Assembly: GCA_946495905.1 (NCBI GenBank)
Contig: CAMMEP010000039.1
Coordinates: 1-13,038 of the forward strand
Reading direction: 5' to 3'
DNA: 13,038 nucleotides
Source: an uncultured Clostridium sp.
GTDB taxonomy: Bacteria; Bacillota; Clostridia; TANB77; CAG-508
The stretch's first letter is position 1. Each line of letters opens with the position of its first letter. Made by a program: the position numbers and the translations under genes. Below the pieces are notes generated by a model, which ran no database searches, had not been told where the DNA came from, and was given only the letters and a program-made list of their open reading frames with translations. Positions 12,453 through 13,038 of this stretch are shown here, in pieces.

Positions 12453-12576
12453 AAAAATTAATGAAAAACTTCGTATTGCTGTGTCAATCTTTCGTAAAAA
12501 ATCCTCGATGTACAAGTGTACTATCTGCGGTTTTTTACTCAGATTTCCTTGCACTACTCGTTTTTGATTAATTTTT
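12453..12576 (-). repeat. Family A structured repeat, copy A7 (inverted, subtype II)
   Basis: Read on the minus strand this is nearly identical in layout to A6. Terminal arms AAAAATTAAT (12453-12462 on plus) and ATTAATTTTT (12567-12576) pair. The next helix is GTAGTGC/GCAATAC with a central G.A and a GA/GAA loop. The inner stem is AATCT..GTAAAAAA with TTTTTTAC..AGATT. The apex is CCGCAGATAGTACA .. TGTACATCGAGG. It ends about 20 bases before the rplB start, on the 5' side of its Shine-Dalgarno. Confidence 0.87.
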
Positions 12577-12665
12577 AATAATTCTTATTCGAATTATTCT
12601 CTTCTCTACTTTTTTTATTTTAAATTTACGGATTTTTTCCTGCTCCGTATTGCAGATAAAATTTA
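12577..12665 (-). other. Two further hairpins between the small gene and rplB
   Basis: Hairpin one pairs AATAATTC (12577-12584) with GAATTATT (12591-12598). Hairpin two pairs TACGGA (12627-12632) with TCCGTA (12644-12649), extended by TAAATTT/AAATTTA (12621-12627, 12659-12665). Neither is followed by a U-run in the transcribed strand. Together with A7 they account for most of the 243-base gap. Confidence 0.5.
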
Positions 12666-12674
12666 TTTTCTGAG

Positions 12675-12869
12675 TTATTTCTCAATATCTTCTTCTGTCG
12701 AATCTAGTTCATGATATCCTCCAGATTCTTTATACTTTTGTTCTGTTTCCATGATTTTTTGAATAGTTCCACTTTTAACTAGTTTTTCCCAGTCTTCTGC
12801 TATTCCATCATCTCTTTGTGCCGCTTCTTTTTGTAGTCTCTCCAAAAATTTTTTTCTATCTTCATTCAT
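12675..12869 (-). CDS. Unrecognised small acidic protein between L23 and L2
   Basis: I do not recognise this 64-residue protein. It starts MNEDRKKFLERLQKEAAQRD and ends GGYHELDSTEEDIEK. By count it has 18 Asp/Glu against 12 Lys/Arg, a single Trp (27), no Cys, no signal peptide and no membrane segment. Residues 3-19 and 25-48 look like charged amphipathic helices. The ATG lies two bases after the rplW stop and seven bases after GGGAG inside the rplW 3' end, so translation is probably coupled to L23. The frame is open, AT-rich like its neighbours, and ends in TAA. An acidic product is unusual among basic ribosomal proteins; a partner or assembly role is conjecture. rplW and rplB are normally adjacent, so this is an insertion into a very conserved order. 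Confidence 0.72.
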   Translation of the reverse strand: MNEDRKKFLERLQKEAAQRDDGIAEDWEKLVKSGTIQKIMETEQKYKESGGYHELDSTEEDIEK

Positions 12870-12871
12870 AG

Positions 12872-13038
12872 TTATGCTCCCATGAATTCATCAATTGAAT
12901 CCTTATATTTCTTATTTACTTTAACTTCTTTTCCACCTTTTGCTAGGTAAGATTTTTCTGAAGCATTTGTATCAATTGTAACGATTGCTTTTTTCCAGTC
13001 AGATGTTTTTCCAACATTTCTTCCAACTCTTTTTTCTT
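12872..13038 (-). CDS. rplW: 50S ribosomal protein L23, C-terminal part (cut by window edge)
   Basis: The last 54 codons of L23, a protein at the exit tunnel that docks trigger factor and SRP. The visible sequence begins EKRVGRNVGKTSDWKKAIVT, which matches the L23 C-terminal block (KR-x-GR-x-x-G-x-x-x-DWKKAIVTL). It then continues IDTNASEKSYLAKGGKEVKV and ends DSIDEFMGA with stop TAA at 12872-12874. The tail after AIVT is longer than the short IEFFEGV-type ending of many L23 proteins but keeps a similar acidic-aromatic end. The start and N-terminal domain lie beyond the window. It overlaps the ribosome-binding site of the small gene that follows. Confidence 0.93.
   Translation of the reverse strand, partial: EKRVGRNVGKTSDWKKAIVTIDTNASEKSYLAKGGKEVKVNKKYKDSIDEFMGA

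Noticed and set aside
12432..12554. 41-residue N-terminal extension of L2
   Set aside because: It reads through repeat A7; L2 proteins begin MAIKRFRPYTP and a Shine-Dalgarno precedes that codon.
5708..12576. CRISPR array
   Set aside because: Copies are long, diverged, in both orientations and separated by genes rather than uniform spacers.

Overview
The window is one continuous block of ribosomal protein genes, all transcribed from the minus strand (right to left). It covers the 3' part of the S10 cluster, the whole spc cluster and the start of the alpha cluster. The DNA is very AT-rich, Shine-Dalgarno sequences close to AGGAGG precede most genes, S14 is the short zinc type, L36 is the zinc type, L24 carries a zinc-ribbon tail and adenylate kinase has a four-cysteine LID. 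Together with the gene order this points to a low-GC Bacillota, most likely a clostridial lineage. I cannot name the genus.

In transcription order the genes are rplW (3' end only), an unrecognised 64-codon gene, rplB, rpsS, rplV, rpsC, rplP, rpmC, rpsQ, rplN, rplX, rplE, rpsN, rpsH, rplF, rplR, rpsE, rplO, secY, adk, map, infA, rpmJ and rpsM. They supply 30S and 50S proteins, the SecY translocon channel, adenylate kinase, methionine aminopeptidase and initiation factor IF-1. rpmD (L30) is missing from its usual place between rpsE and rplO. Five genes start with GTG or TTG (rplV, rpsE; rpsH, secY, map), each backed by a good Shine-Dalgarno. I see no convincing promoter or intrinsic terminator inside the window.

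The striking part is between the genes. Genes either abut or overlap (rpsC/rplP/rpmC, rplO/secY), are separated by short gaps with a Shine-Dalgarno, or are separated by gaps of roughly 55-245 bases that hold a structured element. Three element families recur. Family A (seven copies, about 120 bp, both orientations) is a long hairpin whose helices differ in sequence between copies but stay paired, around conserved G.A-type internal loops. Family B (two copies, 83 bp, same orientation) has crossing helices suggestive of a pseudoknot and lies just 5' of the Shine-Dalgarno of rpsE and rpsQ. Family C (two copies, about 122 bp, same orientation) is a string of four hairpins at the 3' ends of adk and rplB. 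Several single-copy hairpins fill other gaps, including two just upstream of rpsM. Compensatory changes within A and C indicate that structure, not primary sequence, is maintained. Whether these are dispersed mobile repeats or working parts of the operon mRNA cannot be settled from this window alone.
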